NCBI RefSeq assembly: GCF_963576675.1
Contig: NC_088916.1
Coordinates: 10,268,501 to 10,332,500, forward strand
DNA: 64,000 nucleotides
Direction of reading: 5' to 3'
Source: Euphorbia lathyris
Taxonomy: Eukaryota; Streptophyta; Magnoliopsida; Malpighiales; Euphorbiaceae
Below the pieces are notes generated by a model, which worked only from the letters and a program-made list of their open reading frames with translations, had not been told where the DNA came from and did no database searches. Shown here piece by piece: positions 34,327 to 45,479 of the stretch. Every line of letters begins with the position of its first letter. Position 1 is the first letter of the stretch. Made by a program: the position numbers and the translations under genes.

Positions 34327-35164
34327 CACTACGCCAAAACCCCCCTTCAGACGACGGTTAGAAACCATCGTCCCACGAGATATAAATCTGTCACAGGGCT
34401 CGCTGCCGTCTAACGACGGTTAGGTTCTGTAATTTGAAGATACTATACATGACATCAGCCTACTTTCGTACTGTCATATGAATATTGTTACGATGCATCA
34501 TTTTATTTATTAACGTGTCATCACATGACATACTAATAATTAAAAATGTCAAGTAACTATATGGGAAATTGGCATATTGGTATTCGCGGTGACAGTTTTT
34601 ATAATAATTTCTGTCGTAGTAACTTGTATCAGATGGCATAGGTCTTAATCAATAATGTCAATAGATTTATTTTAGATGACATATTCTTTTATTTTAATGT
34701 CTTTTTATTGTTGTTTAGATGATATTTTTTTAACCATAAATGTCACTCCTTGCCTTCTTCTTCGAATGAATCTGGAAATGAACAATAATCAAATGAACAA
34801 GAATTTCTGTATATCAATGATTTTAATTTTATTGGAGACTAATGCTCATAATCTATTTACATTTGAACTACACAAATTTCTGAATGTAGTAAAGTAAAAA
34901 AAAATAAGCAATGTACATCTCCAAATCTGTCAATATGTAGTCAATCTTTAAAGAGGCGTGGTGTGGTGTTGATTGGAAAGCCAAATCCAACTTGAACTGC
35001 AGCATATCTAAGTCATCTTTTCCTAGAATCCCCAAAGTCTTGATATCTGCAAAACCAATTGATGATGCTCATTAATTACGTACCGTATACAGATAGACCT
35101 AATTAATCTCGTTTTACCCTTTCTCCATTCTGAGACCCTTCACTTACCCACCCATATTATAAAT
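34327..35164 (+). mobile_element. CACTA-like transposon left end
   Basis: The sequence changes abruptly at 34327 to CACTACGCCAAAACCCCCC, the form of a CACTA-superfamily terminus. Subterminal inverted words follow (gacgacggtt, aaccatcgtc, gacggttagg within 80 bp), then scattered TGTCA/TGACA words to about 34750. I found no matching right end (a ...GGCGTAGTG terminus), so the element is truncated and its right limit is arbitrary. No transposase is seen. Confidence 0.5.
34905..35046 (-). pseudogene. possible captured exon
   Basis: On the minus strand, a 'tggttttgcag' acceptor at about 35057-35047 is followed by a 47-codon open frame with balanced amino-acid use (Leu-Asp-Met-Leu-Gln-Phe-Lys, then Asp-Tyr-Ile-Leu-Thr-Asp-Leu-Glu). 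It lies within the CACTA-like segment and is GC-richer than its surroundings. The protein is not recognised. Confidence 0.28.
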
Positions 35165-35325
35165 ATGAAGCATTTAACAATTCTTAAGAGTCACCCAGGG
35201 CAACCTAACACTATACTTACCCTAGTTATATCGAGCATGGATAGAATTATAAGGAACATCTATCGTAATGTTGAGTTTGAGATTGCCCTACTCCGATCTG
35301 AGGCACCGAGGTGGCTTGTCAATAT

Positions 35326-35747
35326 ATATGCTAATGGGAGAAGATCTGCCTGATAGCAGAGTTGTTGAAAAATTATTCGTGAGCTTGTCTGAAAGGTTTG
35401 AGGCAAAACTTTCATCTCTTGAAGATTCAAGCGATATAAGTCAGTTATCCTTATCCGAATTAATTAATTCTTTGCAAGCTCAAGAACAAAGAAGAGCAAT
35501 GAGAAATGGAGAAAAGGAGGAAGCAGTTGAGGGAGTTTTCCTTGCCCAAGGTTCAAAAGGAAAAAGGGAAATTCCTCAATGTGGTCATTGCAAAAAGCAT
35601 GGCCATGATGAGAAGGACTGTTGGCACAAGGGGAAGCCTAAATGTTTCAAGTGTAAGAAGTTTGGGCACGTGCAACGGAATTGTAGAAACAAGAAAGAAG
35701 AAAGTGTCAATGTGGCAAATCATGTTGACGAAGAAGAATTTGCTTAA
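35326..35747 (+). pseudogene. copia gag with two zinc knuckles, no pol
   Basis: From about 35330 the frame has the gag motif Asp-Ser-Arg-Val-Val-Glu-Lys and Ser-Leu-Glu-Asp-Ser. Two CCHC knuckles follow: Cys-Gly-His-Cys-x4-His-x4-Cys (about 35580) and Cys-Phe-Lys-Cys-x4-His-x4-Cys (about 35643). The gag start is missing. A stop at 35745 is followed after only ~140 bp by a polypurine tract and an LTR, so protease, integrase and RT are absent. The layout is that of gag-only non-autonomous elements. Confidence 0.72.
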
Positions 35748-35893
35748 TTTGGAGAGAAGTGCTCGAATAGTTGAAGGTTGATGAGAAGTGCATCAACAAA
35801 TCGATTCAGTGAGAAGTGCTTCGAGAAGTTGTCTGCGGAGAGAAGTTTTCCGGTATGAAAAAAAAGTTTTAAATTAATAGTTAAGGGGAAGAT

Positions 35894-36510
35894 TGCTGAG
35901 AAAATTAACTATTAATTTAAAACAATTAAATAAAAAAAAATGAATTGTTGTGAAGTCCCAATTAATGAGGGACTATTTTTATAGTTTGTAGTAATGAGAG
36001 ATTTTTTTTTTTGTAATTTGTAATTAAAAAAAAATTAAAAGTAAACGAAATGTATTAATTTGGGTGGCACAATTTTGGTGCCACCCATCTCTTCCAACAA
36101 GAACTTTAATTGTTCTTGTTGGCTTCATCCCTTGGCATTATAAAATGCCAAAGGGTGGATGCTTATTATTTTTGAGGAGGTGAGGAGTAATGTTTGAGAG
36201 AGAGTGATTTAATTTTTGAGGGTAGTCTAATTATTTTTGGGAGAGATAAAAATAGTAAAGATAATTATTTTGAGTATTTTTGGGAAACATCCGAGTGCTA
36301 CTATTTTTGTTTTATCTCATTGTAACTCTAGAAAATTTCTAGAGAACGCCCTCTTTGTACACCTACTATTTTTAGTGGAAGAATTTGCTCTCGAGCTTAT
36401 TCGTAGACGTGGTCTGTAAGGGCGAACTACGTTAAATTATCGGTGCCATTTTTATTGATTATTTTGCTCGTCAATATTTTACGGAATAATTTTTGCCGTT
36501 ATTCCCAACA
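35894..36510 (+). repeat. 3' LTR of the gag-only copia remnant
   Basis: It follows the purine-rich 'ttaaggggaagat' and runs from TGCTGAG to CCCAACA. It contains 'cattataaaatgcc' (TATA-like, about 36138). Block B sequence resumes directly after it ('ttataaacattgg'). Confidence 0.6.
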
Positions 36511-36775
36511 TTATAAACATTGGAACAGTCATATTTGTTTCTGTAGACAGGGTTGTCTAGATCTCTATATTTTGTTATGAAGGAGGAAATTGTCATTTGG
36601 CCACAGAGGAATATAAACAAATAGGATTGTCAGATTCGTCTTGTATCGTAATCAGCTTATTGTAGATTAATGAGTGACTTTGACTTGGTCAGCCGAGGCG
36701 ATACACTAAAATATTCTGAACTCAACAAGCTAGCAAAAGGAGAAACCAGTTATGTGTGATGTGACGAGCATATGA

Positions 36776-37152
36776 GAGCATCTCCAACAACCTCTTAAGT
36801 TGGCTCTTAAGTTAAAATTTGAGGAGGGAGAATGAAAAATGAACCCCAACAGCCTCTTAGTGGCTCCTCAAATCACTAAAAGCCTTTCTATCCTCTCTAT
36901 TATGAGAGAGCCTCTCTCCACCTCTTAGTGCCTCTAAATTCATTTTTATTAATAATTTATTATTGAGGTGTCTCTCCTCATACTATTGGTGAATATAACA
37001 ACAATTAATAATTTTAATTATAAAATAATAAATAAGGAGTGAATATAAAGAGTATTGTTGGAGTTGATATGTTTTAGGCACTCTTAAATCACTAAGAGTC
37101 AATTATTTATATTATTTTTAGAAAGTGCACTAAGAGTCTCCTAGAGATGCTC
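36776..37152. mobile_element. 377-bp MITE with GAGCATCTC termini
   Basis: Terminal inverted repeats are gagcatctcc (36776) and agagatgctc (ending 37152). The 3-bp flank tga occurs on both sides (36773-36775 and 37153-37155), and block A lacks the element at this spot (about 3615). A 3-bp duplication and short ends fit a PIF/Harbinger-type MITE. There is no coding capacity. Confidence 0.8.
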
Positions 37153-37858
37153 TGAGCAAGAGGTTGTGGAGAATGCCAACAGCATCGAGAAGATACAGTA
37201 TTGACAGAACCAACAACAACTAGAAAGAGTGGTTAAACAATTTTCAGAAGATGAAAACTTCCATCCCCATTGTTGTGCTAGAATATTTTTTAGTTGAAAG
37301 CATAAATTTGATCATAAATTTGAGGTTTTATTATTGTCTTTCAAGGCTCAAAGAGTTGGGATAAACCAACTTGTAATCCTTTTGTTAATTGAAAAGAATT
37401 ATAGCCAACTACATTGGAACTCATGACTGGTTTTAGTTTGAAACTCATGATTATAGCCAAATCACAGCTTCTAATCCTTATTGTGCAGAATTATTATGGC
37501 ACATCATTTTCTACTAGATAGTATAGGAACTCATTTATTATTTGAAACTAATAATATCACTGGTTTTAGTTTGTTTGGATCGGTGGATTTTCGGCTATTG
37601 AGAATCACCCTTCATATGCTGAGTACCCAAACAAATGAAGGTTCAAATTAAATTATTTATTGTCCCAACCAGGGCCAAAACATCGTTACTTTAAACATTA
37701 TAATATAAACTCATAACATCCTTACTTACTCATTAGAGGCTCTTTATGCATCGCACTCAAACAATTTGGACTCAGTTTGGATAGTTTTGAACCAACTTAG
37801 GGAACATATCTCATTGAAAACAGTATTTTTTAGTTTCCATATTATAAAGTTTTGGATT

Positions 37859-38180
37859 GGTTAGACTGTATTGAGTCCATGTCTCGGCTTCATCTGGTGG
37901 TTTCTCACATTTTCCGCCAAGGAAATCAAGTAGCAGATAGACTTGCAAATTATGGTCGTTTGCAGGCTTCGATTCATTAGTGGAACTCTACTCCAGATTT
38001 CTGTGTAGATTTAGTTAGAGATAACCTTTGGAACCCGCCGACATTCCGGTTCATGTAATTGTTTATGTTTGTTTGACTTTCGATTTTTTTTCTTTCTTTT
38101 AATAAATTTGGGTTGGAGTTCAGGAAGGTGCCAACCTAGTTGGGATGTTGCTGCTCCCTCCCCGTTTCAATCAAAAAAAA
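37859..38180 (+). mobile_element. 5'-truncated LINE tail with 18-bp target duplication
   Basis: The insertion is flanked by attataaagttttggatt at 37841-37858 and 38181-38198. It encodes the last ~70 codons of a LINE ORF2 (RNase H C-terminus, Val-Val-Ser-His-Ile-Phe and Leu-Ala-Asn-Tyr-Gly-Arg-Leu), stops near 38058, and ends in a run of A. Its C-terminus and 3' UTR ('gccaacctagttgggatgtt') match the LINE at 51286-55958, so it is the same family. A TAG replaces a Trp of the Lys-Trp-Trp-Asn motif. Confidence 0.94.
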
Positions 38181-38375
38181 ATTATAAAGTTTTGGATTAA
38201 AAAAAGTTGTTGCAAACAATATTTTTTTATTGTAAAATAAAACATTCATAGCAATAATATGTTAAGTTTAAAATGATTTTTTTTTAATTTAAAATAAGTT
38301 GTTGCCTTAAAGTTGGTTCCATCGTATTTTACAATAGTAGTTTTCATTGCTGATAAAAAAAAAATTAACATTGTA

Positions 38376-38650
38376 ATACAACAACAACAAAGTTTTAGTC
38401 TCGAAATGATTCGGAGTCGACTAACATAAACCATCATATAAAACCGTGAAAGCAAGTCGTGTCAGCGACATAAATTCTCTCCCTCCACTCCGTCCTATCC
38501 ACTACCATATTTTCCTCAATTCTCAATAAACTCATATCACTCTCGATCACCCTATTCCAAGTTTGCTTAGGTCTTCCCCTACCTCTCACCATTACATCCT
38601 TTGCCACTCTTCAGTCCTCCTAACCGGTTCAAGTTCCTCAAAGGCTTGCC
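38376..38650 (-). mobile_element. RTE-type LINE 3' end
   Basis: On the minus strand the segment encodes the C-terminus typical of plant RTE LINEs (Arg-Gly-Arg-Pro-Lys-Gln-Thr-Trp, then Asp-Arg-Thr-Glu-Trp-Arg-Glu-Arg). It ends in a TTG-repeat tail (38390-38376). It is 5'-truncated, target duplication is not clear, and the 5' limit is approximate. Block A lacks it. Confidence 0.6.
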
Positions 38651-40358
38651 TCAAACATACTTCTAGCTGAATTTTTGCTTCATCAGTACCAATTTTAAAT
38701 ATCTTTGAGGCCATAATACATTCACCTAATGCAATAATAAGAAAGAATTAAAATAGGCATTCATAATTTATATGAATCAGATGTGACAAGAGCAGTTAAA
38801 ACTAAAAAAGTGTCTCAAGTGATTAATAACCTTCCGCCAACCTCTGCAATAGGGTAATGGCAAATTCTGTACTTCAATTCAATTTTCTTCTTCTTCATTT
38901 TGGCCTCTGCTTCCATTTGCTTCATTCTGATAAATGGAAATGTGAGGTATTCTTTATGATTAAATATAGCTCATGTACTTCCATTGCTGATAAATGGAAA
39001 TTAGATTCTGCCCTATCACTCTCTCATATATCAAAGTGGCCAAAGTGATACTCCATAGGCTTTAGAGGACTGTTCATCCTCGTGGTTAGTGTTGATTGCA
39101 ACTACCACTTCACATTTAGATATTTTCAGGTTCAACTTGAATAAAGGGAAAAGTACAAAAATAAACTTGTGGTTACATCCATTTTTTAACAACACCCATG
39201 TGGTTTAAAAGTTTGCAAAGTGGTACCATATACTTCATTCCGTTAGCAAACACATACCAAATTGACTAGTAGTTCATTCAGGTTGATGGCTAGTAGTTCC
39301 AAACTTCACATAGATATTTTCAGGTTCAGCTCAGTGTTATTTCATTCTTAGTATTTCAATCAGCATAGTTTAGATAAATAATAATTGCTATTCTTGTTAA
39401 ACATATTATCTTGGCTCATTTTATTGTCCTTCTTGTGACTCTCGTTAAGAATTGAGGAATCATCTGCACATATAATATTTCTAAAACAGAAACACTACTT
39501 TGACTCTTTATAGCACACAACATATTCATTTTCTGAAAAACAATTTCTTGCTTCAGTCCTATATGATCATCTTTCCAAATGAACTCAAATACCAAAATAA
39601 TTCAATTACCAAATTAAGCTAATGGTGCTTTATTCCTAAGCTACTTATGAAATTGCAGCAGGTTTCTCAACCAGAAACCACCTTGGTTCTACATCCTGAA
39701 ATATTTTTGCATCCAACTGTTTATAATTTTCACGACACAAAAGCAGACAGATAGAGAAGAAAATAGGCATACAATAAATACGAAATGATTGGAATTGGAA
39801 AATGAAAATCATTGTATGAAAGCTTTTGCATCTGAATAGAAAGACATATTCATTATCTAAAAAATCAGTTCTTGTTTCTGTCATATAGGAATCAACACTA
39901 CGAAATAAATACATTTGATTATCTTTCCAAATTAAGTCAAATACCAAAATAAGTCTGATCTACCACATTAGGAACCACTCTTAGTCCTGCAACTTTAGAC
40001 CTCAACCTTCAGCCTTAAAACCTTAGTTTCATCGCATCAAAATAGCAAGAGATTACCAATGTCTAGCTTTGAAACACATAAACTATCTTACCCTATTGGC
40101 CTCTCCTTTGATTTCTCGACTCGACTTGACTCTCCAATCATTATCGATAAACACCATCCTCCTTGTACTCCTACTCTTTAATTTTTTTTACCACGTATTT
40201 ACGCAACGAAAAGGCAACAGTTATACCTTCTGAAAGGCCAATGTCAAAAGACATTTGCTCTTCTATGTTGCATCTCAATTTCGAACTTGAAGGAGCTACC
40301 AAACTTTGAAGCAATGCCAGTACATCAGCAGCAGCATCAAAATAGTACCTAACCTTGC

Positions 40359-40531
40359 TTGGTTTCATTCTTGAGAGAAGATATCATGCAAAATATTTTC
40401 TCGAGGTTACCTGCCTCGGCTTTTTCTTCGGCAGCTTGTGTTAGCAAATGTTGGAACAATGTTTGTGGCCGAATCCGAAAAAAGCCTAAGTTTGCATCTG
40501 CGCTCTCACTCAGGCTTACTCTTCCTATAAG
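40359..40531 (+). pseudogene. F-box exon remnant, copy B
   Basis: This is the counterpart of 6140-6307. It keeps an ATG (40359) and an uninterrupted F-box-like N-terminus (Leu-Arg-Glu-Asp-Ile-Met-Gln-Asn-Ile-Phe-Ser-Arg-Leu-Pro, then Trp-Asn-Asn-Val-Cys-Gly-Arg). The splice donor seen in copy A (GTAAGT) is ATAAGT here. The frame therefore runs on about 25 bp to a stop and no further exon can be joined. It is a remnant of an SCF-type F-box gene and probably not expressed as protein. Confidence 0.5.
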
Positions 40532-40606
40532 TTCCATATTCACCAAGAGAAACTAAATTAAACATATCAGAAAGAGAAACTAAAACTAAAAATTTTAAAA
40601 TGGGCT

Positions 40607-41114
40607 TATTAAATTCATCCAAGAAAAATTCCAGTACAAAAGCTTCAAGAACAAATGGAGAGGAAATGGAGTGTTTCAGATTCATGAGGGGAGAAGAAGA
40701 AGACCTTTGGTTTTCCAAAGGAGTTTGAAGAGTCTTGTGTCAGGAGGGTTAAGAGCTTTTGGATTTCCAAAGCTTATCTTCCGGAATAAAAGCCAAATTG
40801 CTTAAGGGCAATTTGGTCCTTACAACAATAACAGGGGCGGCATGGTAATTTCCCATGGATAGTACATTCTAGAAGGGTTGCACCTCCTTATGATGGATCA
40901 CCTCCACTTGATCAAGGCTCCAGCAAATCATCACCATCCATTTAAATCAAATCCATCACAAGGCTATTATGTTGACACATGTTGTGTCCTTTATTTCTTA
41001 ATCACCAAGTTTACTTGATGACCACACCTAGCATAATATAAATAATTGTATGTTAGCATTATAATTTTCAATGAGAATTTTGATTCCTAAAGATTCACTC
41101 ATTCAAATTTATTA
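40607..41114 (+). repeat. Copia-1 5' LTR (508 bp)
   Basis: It runs from tattaaattc to aaatttatta. A TATA-like 'tataaataa' is at about 41037. The differences from the 3' LTR that I see are A/G in 'gtttc[a/g]gattc' and T/C in 'gatag[t/c]acatt'. Confidence 0.93.
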
Positions 41115-41126
41115 TGGTATCAGAGC
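41115..41126 (+). other. primer-binding site of Copia-1
   Basis: TGGTATCAGAGC follows the LTR directly. It is complementary to initiator Met tRNA, the standard copia primer in plants. Confidence 0.9.
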
Positions 41127-41165
41127 AACATTAAGTTAAAAGGCTATCCTTTTTTCTTACCCATT

Positions 41166-44100
41166 ATGGCCGGACCGATGATTACGTCCAGCAGCCCATA
41201 CCACCTTCCCCAAAATGAAACTCCGGCGTTGTCGCTGGTATCACAGGTCCTCACCGGGCCAAACTATCACCAATGGTCTAGAGCTGTCAAGGTAGCTCTA
41301 ATATCGAAGAACAAGTTTGGGTTTGTCGATGGCACTATCACCGCTCCTGCACCAGACGATAACATGTTTAGCCAATGGGAAAGGTGCAATAACATGGTTA
41401 TATCATGGCTAAATCATGCTGTTTCACCTACCATTGCGCGAAGCGTGATGTGGCTCGATAAGGCACATCAGATCTGGGCAGACTTAAAGGAAAGGTTTGC
41501 GCAAGCAGATTCACTGCGGATACTCGAGTTGCGAAGGGAAATACACAGTATGAAGCAGGGAAACGGAAGTGTCACTGAGTACTATACCAACTTGAAAGTA
41601 TTGCAGGATGAGTTAACAAACCTGAGACCAATGCCCCAATGCATTTGCCGGCAGGTGTGTAGCTGCACTGCTTTCAAAATCCTGAGGGATCAACAAGACG
41701 CGGACCAGGTTATCACTTTTCTCCAAGGGTTAAATGAATCCTACTCAACCATCTGTTCGCAGATACTACTGATCGAGCCAATCCCCTCATTGCACAAGAC
41801 CTATGCGCTGGCCATTCAGCATGAAAGACAACTTGGTCTTTCACCTGCAAAAGGAAACGAAGGAGGTGAAAGCAACATGTTTGCAGGTTTCACTAACACC
41901 AACGGCAGACAGAACAAATCGAACAACACCAGAAATCAGAACAACAATCGCAGGAACAACGGTAAAAGCTCATCCTTATGCACTTATTGTGGTAACACTG
42001 GACACACAGAAGAAATATGTTTCAAGAAACATGGATATCCCCCAAATTATGGCAACAGAACCAAGAATCCTTTCAGAACAAATCAACCCAGGGCAAACTC
42101 AGCAGTTAATCAGGGCAATGAGGAAAACTCAGGAGAAGAAGACAACAAGCAGACCAATCCAGAACCATTCACTCTGACCAAAGACCAGTATCAATCGCTG
42201 GTGGCCCTACTGCCCATGAATCAAGGAAAGACCCCGGCCTCGGGCAACAGCGTCAATACCTTTGTCAAGGGAGACAGTTCTGGTAACGGTCCTAACCCTA
42301 ATTTTGCCTCATCATGTTGGATAATTGACACAGGAGCTACAGATCATATCATTTGTAATAAACAAATGTACAGCTCATACAAACAAATCGAAAAATGTTG
42401 GGTAAACTTGCCAAACGGAGAAAGGGTCAGGGCAGAATACATTGGCACTGTAACCTTAAGTCCTGAACTTGTTTTGCTTAATGTTCTGTGCATACCTGCG
42501 TTTGATTACAATCTAATATCGACTAGTAAGCTATTGAGTACTGATGGACTCTGTGTTGTGATAACGGGATCAATGTGTGTGATACAGGACACAACAAGTT
42601 GGAAGAAGATTGGCTTGGCTAGAGAGCATGGAGGCCTCTATTATCTGGAATACCCGCTGCCTAATCATATTTCTATTTTTTCTATTAAAGCCAGTTTGTG
42701 GAATTTACGTTTTGGTCATCCCTCTCATGAGAGGTTGCAAGGCCTCAATCTATCTTGTAATGATTTCAATTCCTTCAAAGAAATGCCATGTGACATTTGT
42801 CAAAAAGCCAAGCAAAAGAAAATGCCTTTCTCACTAAGCCACAATATAGCAGATGAATGCTTTGATTTGATTCATGCAGACATATGGGGCCCAACACAAG
42901 AGTCACACTCTAGTAAACGATATTTCCTAACCATATTAGATGACCATAGCAGGTATACATGGGTCACATTAATGCAAACAAAGGGGGAATCAAGTACAGC
43001 GCTACAACAATTCTGCACATATGTAAACAGACAATTTGGCAAGAATGTGAAAACAATCCGAACGGACAATGGCCCTGAGTTCATCATGAAGGAATTTTAT
43101 GCAGAACACGGAATCATACATCACACTTCATGTCCAGAAACACCACAACAAAACGGCAGAGTAGAACGCAAACACCAAGACATAATGAATACCACCAGAG
43201 CACTCATGTTTCAAAGTTCACTGCCTCACATTTTTTGGCCAGAAGCAGTTAGTCATGCAGTTTATCTCATCAACAGATTACCATCCACACCAATTCGGGG
43301 CCAGACACCTTACGAGCGACTGTATGGCAAAGGGGCACATGTAGACGACCTCAAAGTTTTTGGGTGTCTAGCATACGCCTCAGCTTTGGACAGACACAAA
43401 GGCAAATTCACAGAAAGAGCAATAAAGTGCATCTTCTTGGGATACAGACACGGCACAAAGGGATTCAAACTTTTGAATCTTAGCACTAACATTGTTTTCT
43501 TTTCCAGGCATGTAAAGTTCTATGAGAACTTCTTCCCTTTTTCAGAAGAACACAAGAAAGATGAAACATCATGTTGCAGTGAAGAAGAGTTGGAGTTACT
43601 CCATAAAGCATGCATAAACGAAGATGAGGATGAATCATACAGTGCAAATGATGAACAAGGCGCAACAGAGACAACACAACATGTTGATGCAATACAAGAA
43701 ATCGAAGACAATATCAAGCAGCCAGAGATACTAGGACATGAACATCAACAAATCAACACAAGGCCACAAAGAACAAGGAAACTTCCAACCTATCTCAGAG
43801 ACTATCACTTGGCACTGGTCCAAGGCTCCACACTGCCATGCTTGACTAATTCCCCGCATGCTTTATGGAAACACTTGTCTTATGAGGGTTTTTCTCCAGC
43901 CAAGAGAACTTTCTCAATTAATCTTTCCTGCCATCGGGAGCCTGCAACATATGAAGAAGCCAAGTTAGAAAGAGGATGGGTGGAGGCAATGAACAAGGAA
44001 CTGGCTGCACTAGAAGCTAACCAAACCTGGAGCTTAGTTGACTTACCAAAGGGAAAAAGACCCATAGGCTGCCGATGGGTCTACAAAATCAAACACAAAT

Positions 44101-45467
44101 CCGATGGAAGCATTGCCAGGTTCAAAGCCAGGTTGGTTGCCAAGGGCTACACCCAACAAGAGGGAGTGGACTTCACTGCAACCTTCGCACCTGTAGCAAA
44201 ATTCACCACCATCAGGACTCTATTAGCAATAGCAATTGCAAAGGAATGGCACATACATCAACTTGATATTGACAACGCATACTTACATGGGGAGCTGAGC
44301 GAAGATGTCTATATGGCAATGCCACCAGGAGTATCCTCGGAAAGACCTCGGCAAGTATGTAAGCTCAATAAAGTCCTCTACGGTCTCAGGCAAGCAGGCA
44401 GGCAGTGGAACGCCAAGTTGACCGGCACCATCAAACATATGGGGTTTTCTCAATCAGTGGCCGATCCATCCTTATTCACAAAGGAATATGCAGGACAGGT
44501 AACCATGTTGCTAGTATATGTCGATGATGTAGTTCTCGCAGGAAACGACATGCAAACCATCAACCAGGCCAAACAACACCTAAACAACATCTTCAGCATC
44601 AAGGATCTAGGGGCCATACATTATTTTCTGGGTTTTGAGTTCTCTCGCAGCCGTCAGGGACTCCACATGTCACAAAGAAAATACACATTAGAGTTGTTAC
44701 AAGACCAGGGATTCATCGACTGCAAACCAGCCTCATCTCCGGCACTACCAAATCACAAACCAAACCAAAACGACAATCCACTCCCAGAAATCACACCATA
44801 TAGGCAGTTAATCGGCAAACTGCTATATCTCACACATACCAGACCGGACATCACATATATTGTGAATCAACTATCCCAACATCTCATGCAACCAACCACA
44901 GAGAATTTAAACAAAGCAGAGAGAGTTCTACGTTACCTCAAAGGGACCATCGGTTTGGGCCTTTTCTTTCCCACATACAACAACTTGAAACTACAGGCCT
45001 TCACGGATTCAGACTGGGGAACTTGTCAAGAAACTCGAAAATCAATCACCGGGTACACCGTCTTCCTCGGATCGGCCCTCATCTCCTGGAAATCAAAGAA
45101 ACAGAACACCGTTTCCAGGTCCTCCTCAGAGTCGGAATACAGAGCCATGGCCTCCACATCATGTGAGCTTCACTGGCTCACGAATCTCCTAACAGATATG
45201 AAGGCACCACCGGAGACAGCTTCCCTCATGTTCTGTGACAATATCTCCGCCATGCACATAGCCCAGAACCCAGTTTTTCACGAGCGGACGAAACACATAG
45301 ATATTGACTGTCACGTCATCCGCAAACGCGTTCAGGCCGGTTTGATCCGATTGATGCCAATACCCTCGGCTCTGCAGGTGGCGGATCTCTTTACAAAAGC
45401 ACAACACGCTCCGCAGCTTAGGTTTTTGATTGGCAAACTAAGCTTGAAGAATTTGTACCAAGCTTAG
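41166..45467 (+). CDS. Copia-1 gag-pol polyprotein (1433 aa)
   Basis: One frame encodes all copia functions. The gag N-terminus (residues ~15-230) has Tyr-His-Gln-Trp-Ser-Arg-Ala-Val-Lys. A CCHC zinc knuckle lies at ~272-285 (Cys-Thr-Tyr-Cys-Gly-Asn-Thr-Gly-His). The protease signature Trp-Ile-Ile-Asp-Thr-Gly-Ala is at ~386. Integrase begins with the HHCC region (Phe-Gly-His-Pro, ~515; Cys-Asp-Ile-Cys, ~542) and has DDE residues in His-Ala-Asp-Ile-Trp-Gly, Arg-Thr-Asp-Asn-Gly-Pro-Glu and Asn-Gly-Arg-Val-Glu. Reverse transcriptase starts at ~950, with Tyr-Val-Asp-Asp near 1118. RNase H contains Thr-Asp-Ser-Asp-Trp-Gly (~1279), Ser-Glu-Ser-Glu-Tyr and Asp-Leu-Phe-Thr-Lys-Ala. No stop, frameshift or lost catalytic residue was seen. 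The length is normal for the family. The ATG at 41166 follows the PBS by 40 bp. Confidence 0.95.
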   Translation: MAGPMITSSSPYHLPQNETPALSLVSQVLTGPNYHQWSRAVKVALISKNKFGFVDGTITAPAPDDNMFSQWERCNNMVISWLNHAVSPTIARSVMWLDKAHQIWADLKERFAQADSLRILELRREIHSMKQGNGSVTEYYTNLKVLQDELTNLRPMPQCICRQVCSCTAFKILRDQQDADQVITFLQGLNESYSTICSQILLIEPIPSLHKTYALAIQHERQLGLSPAKGNEGGESNMFAGFTNTNGRQNKSNNTRNQNNNRRNNGKSSSLCTYCGNTGHTEEICFKKHGYPPNYGNRTKNPFRTNQPRANSAVNQGNEENSGEEDNKQTNPEPFTLTKDQYQSLVALLPMNQGKTPASGNSVNTFVKGDSSGNGPNPNFASSCWIIDTGATDHIICNKQMYSSYKQIEKCWVNLPNGERVRAEYIGTVTLSPELVLLNVLCIPAFDYNLISTSKLLSTDGLCVVITGSMCVIQDTTSWKKIGLAREHGGLYYLEYPLPNHISIFSIKASLWNLRFGHPSHERLQGLNLSCNDFNSFKEMPCDICQKAKQKKMPFSLSHNIADECFDLIHADIWGPTQESHSSKRYFLTILDDHSRYTWVTLMQTKGESSTALQQFCTYVNRQFGKNVKTIRTDNGPEFIMKEFYAEHGIIHHTSCPETPQQNGRVERKHQDIMNTTRALMFQSSLPHIFWPEAVSHAVYLINRLPSTPIRGQTPYERLYGKGAHVDDLKVFGCLAYASALDRHKGKFTERAIKCIFLGYRHGTKGFKLLNLSTNIVFFSRHVKFYENFFPFSEEHKKDETSCCSEEELELLHKACINEDEDESYSANDEQGATETTQHVDAIQEIEDNIKQPEILGHEHQQINTRPQRTRKLPTYLRDYHLALVQGSTLPCLTNSPHALWKHLSYEGFSPAKRTFSINLSCHREPATYEEAKLERGWVEAMNKELAALEANQTWSLVDLPKGKRPIGCRWVYKIKHKSDGSIARFKARLVAKGYTQQEGVDFTATFAPVAKFTTIRTLLAIAIAKEWHIHQLDIDNAYLHGELSEDVYMAMPPGVSSERPRQVCKLNKVLYGLRQAGRQWNAKLTGTIKHMGFSQSVADPSLFTKEYAGQVTMLLVYVDDVVLAGNDMQTINQAKQHLNNIFSIKDLGAIHYFLGFEFSRSRQGLHMSQRKYTLELLQDQGFIDCKPASSPALPNHKPNQNDNPLPEITPYRQLIGKLLYLTHTRPDITYIVNQLSQHLMQPTTENLNKAERVLRYLKGTIGLGLFFPTYNNLKLQAFTDSDWGTCQETRKSITGYTVFLGSALISWKSKKQNTVSRSSSESEYRAMASTSCELHWLTNLLTDMKAPPETASLMFCDNISAMHIAQNPVFHERTKHIDIDCHVIRKRVQAGLIRLMPIPSALQVADLFTKAQHAPQLRFLIGKLSLKNLYQA

Positions 45468-45479
45468 CTTGAGGGAGGA

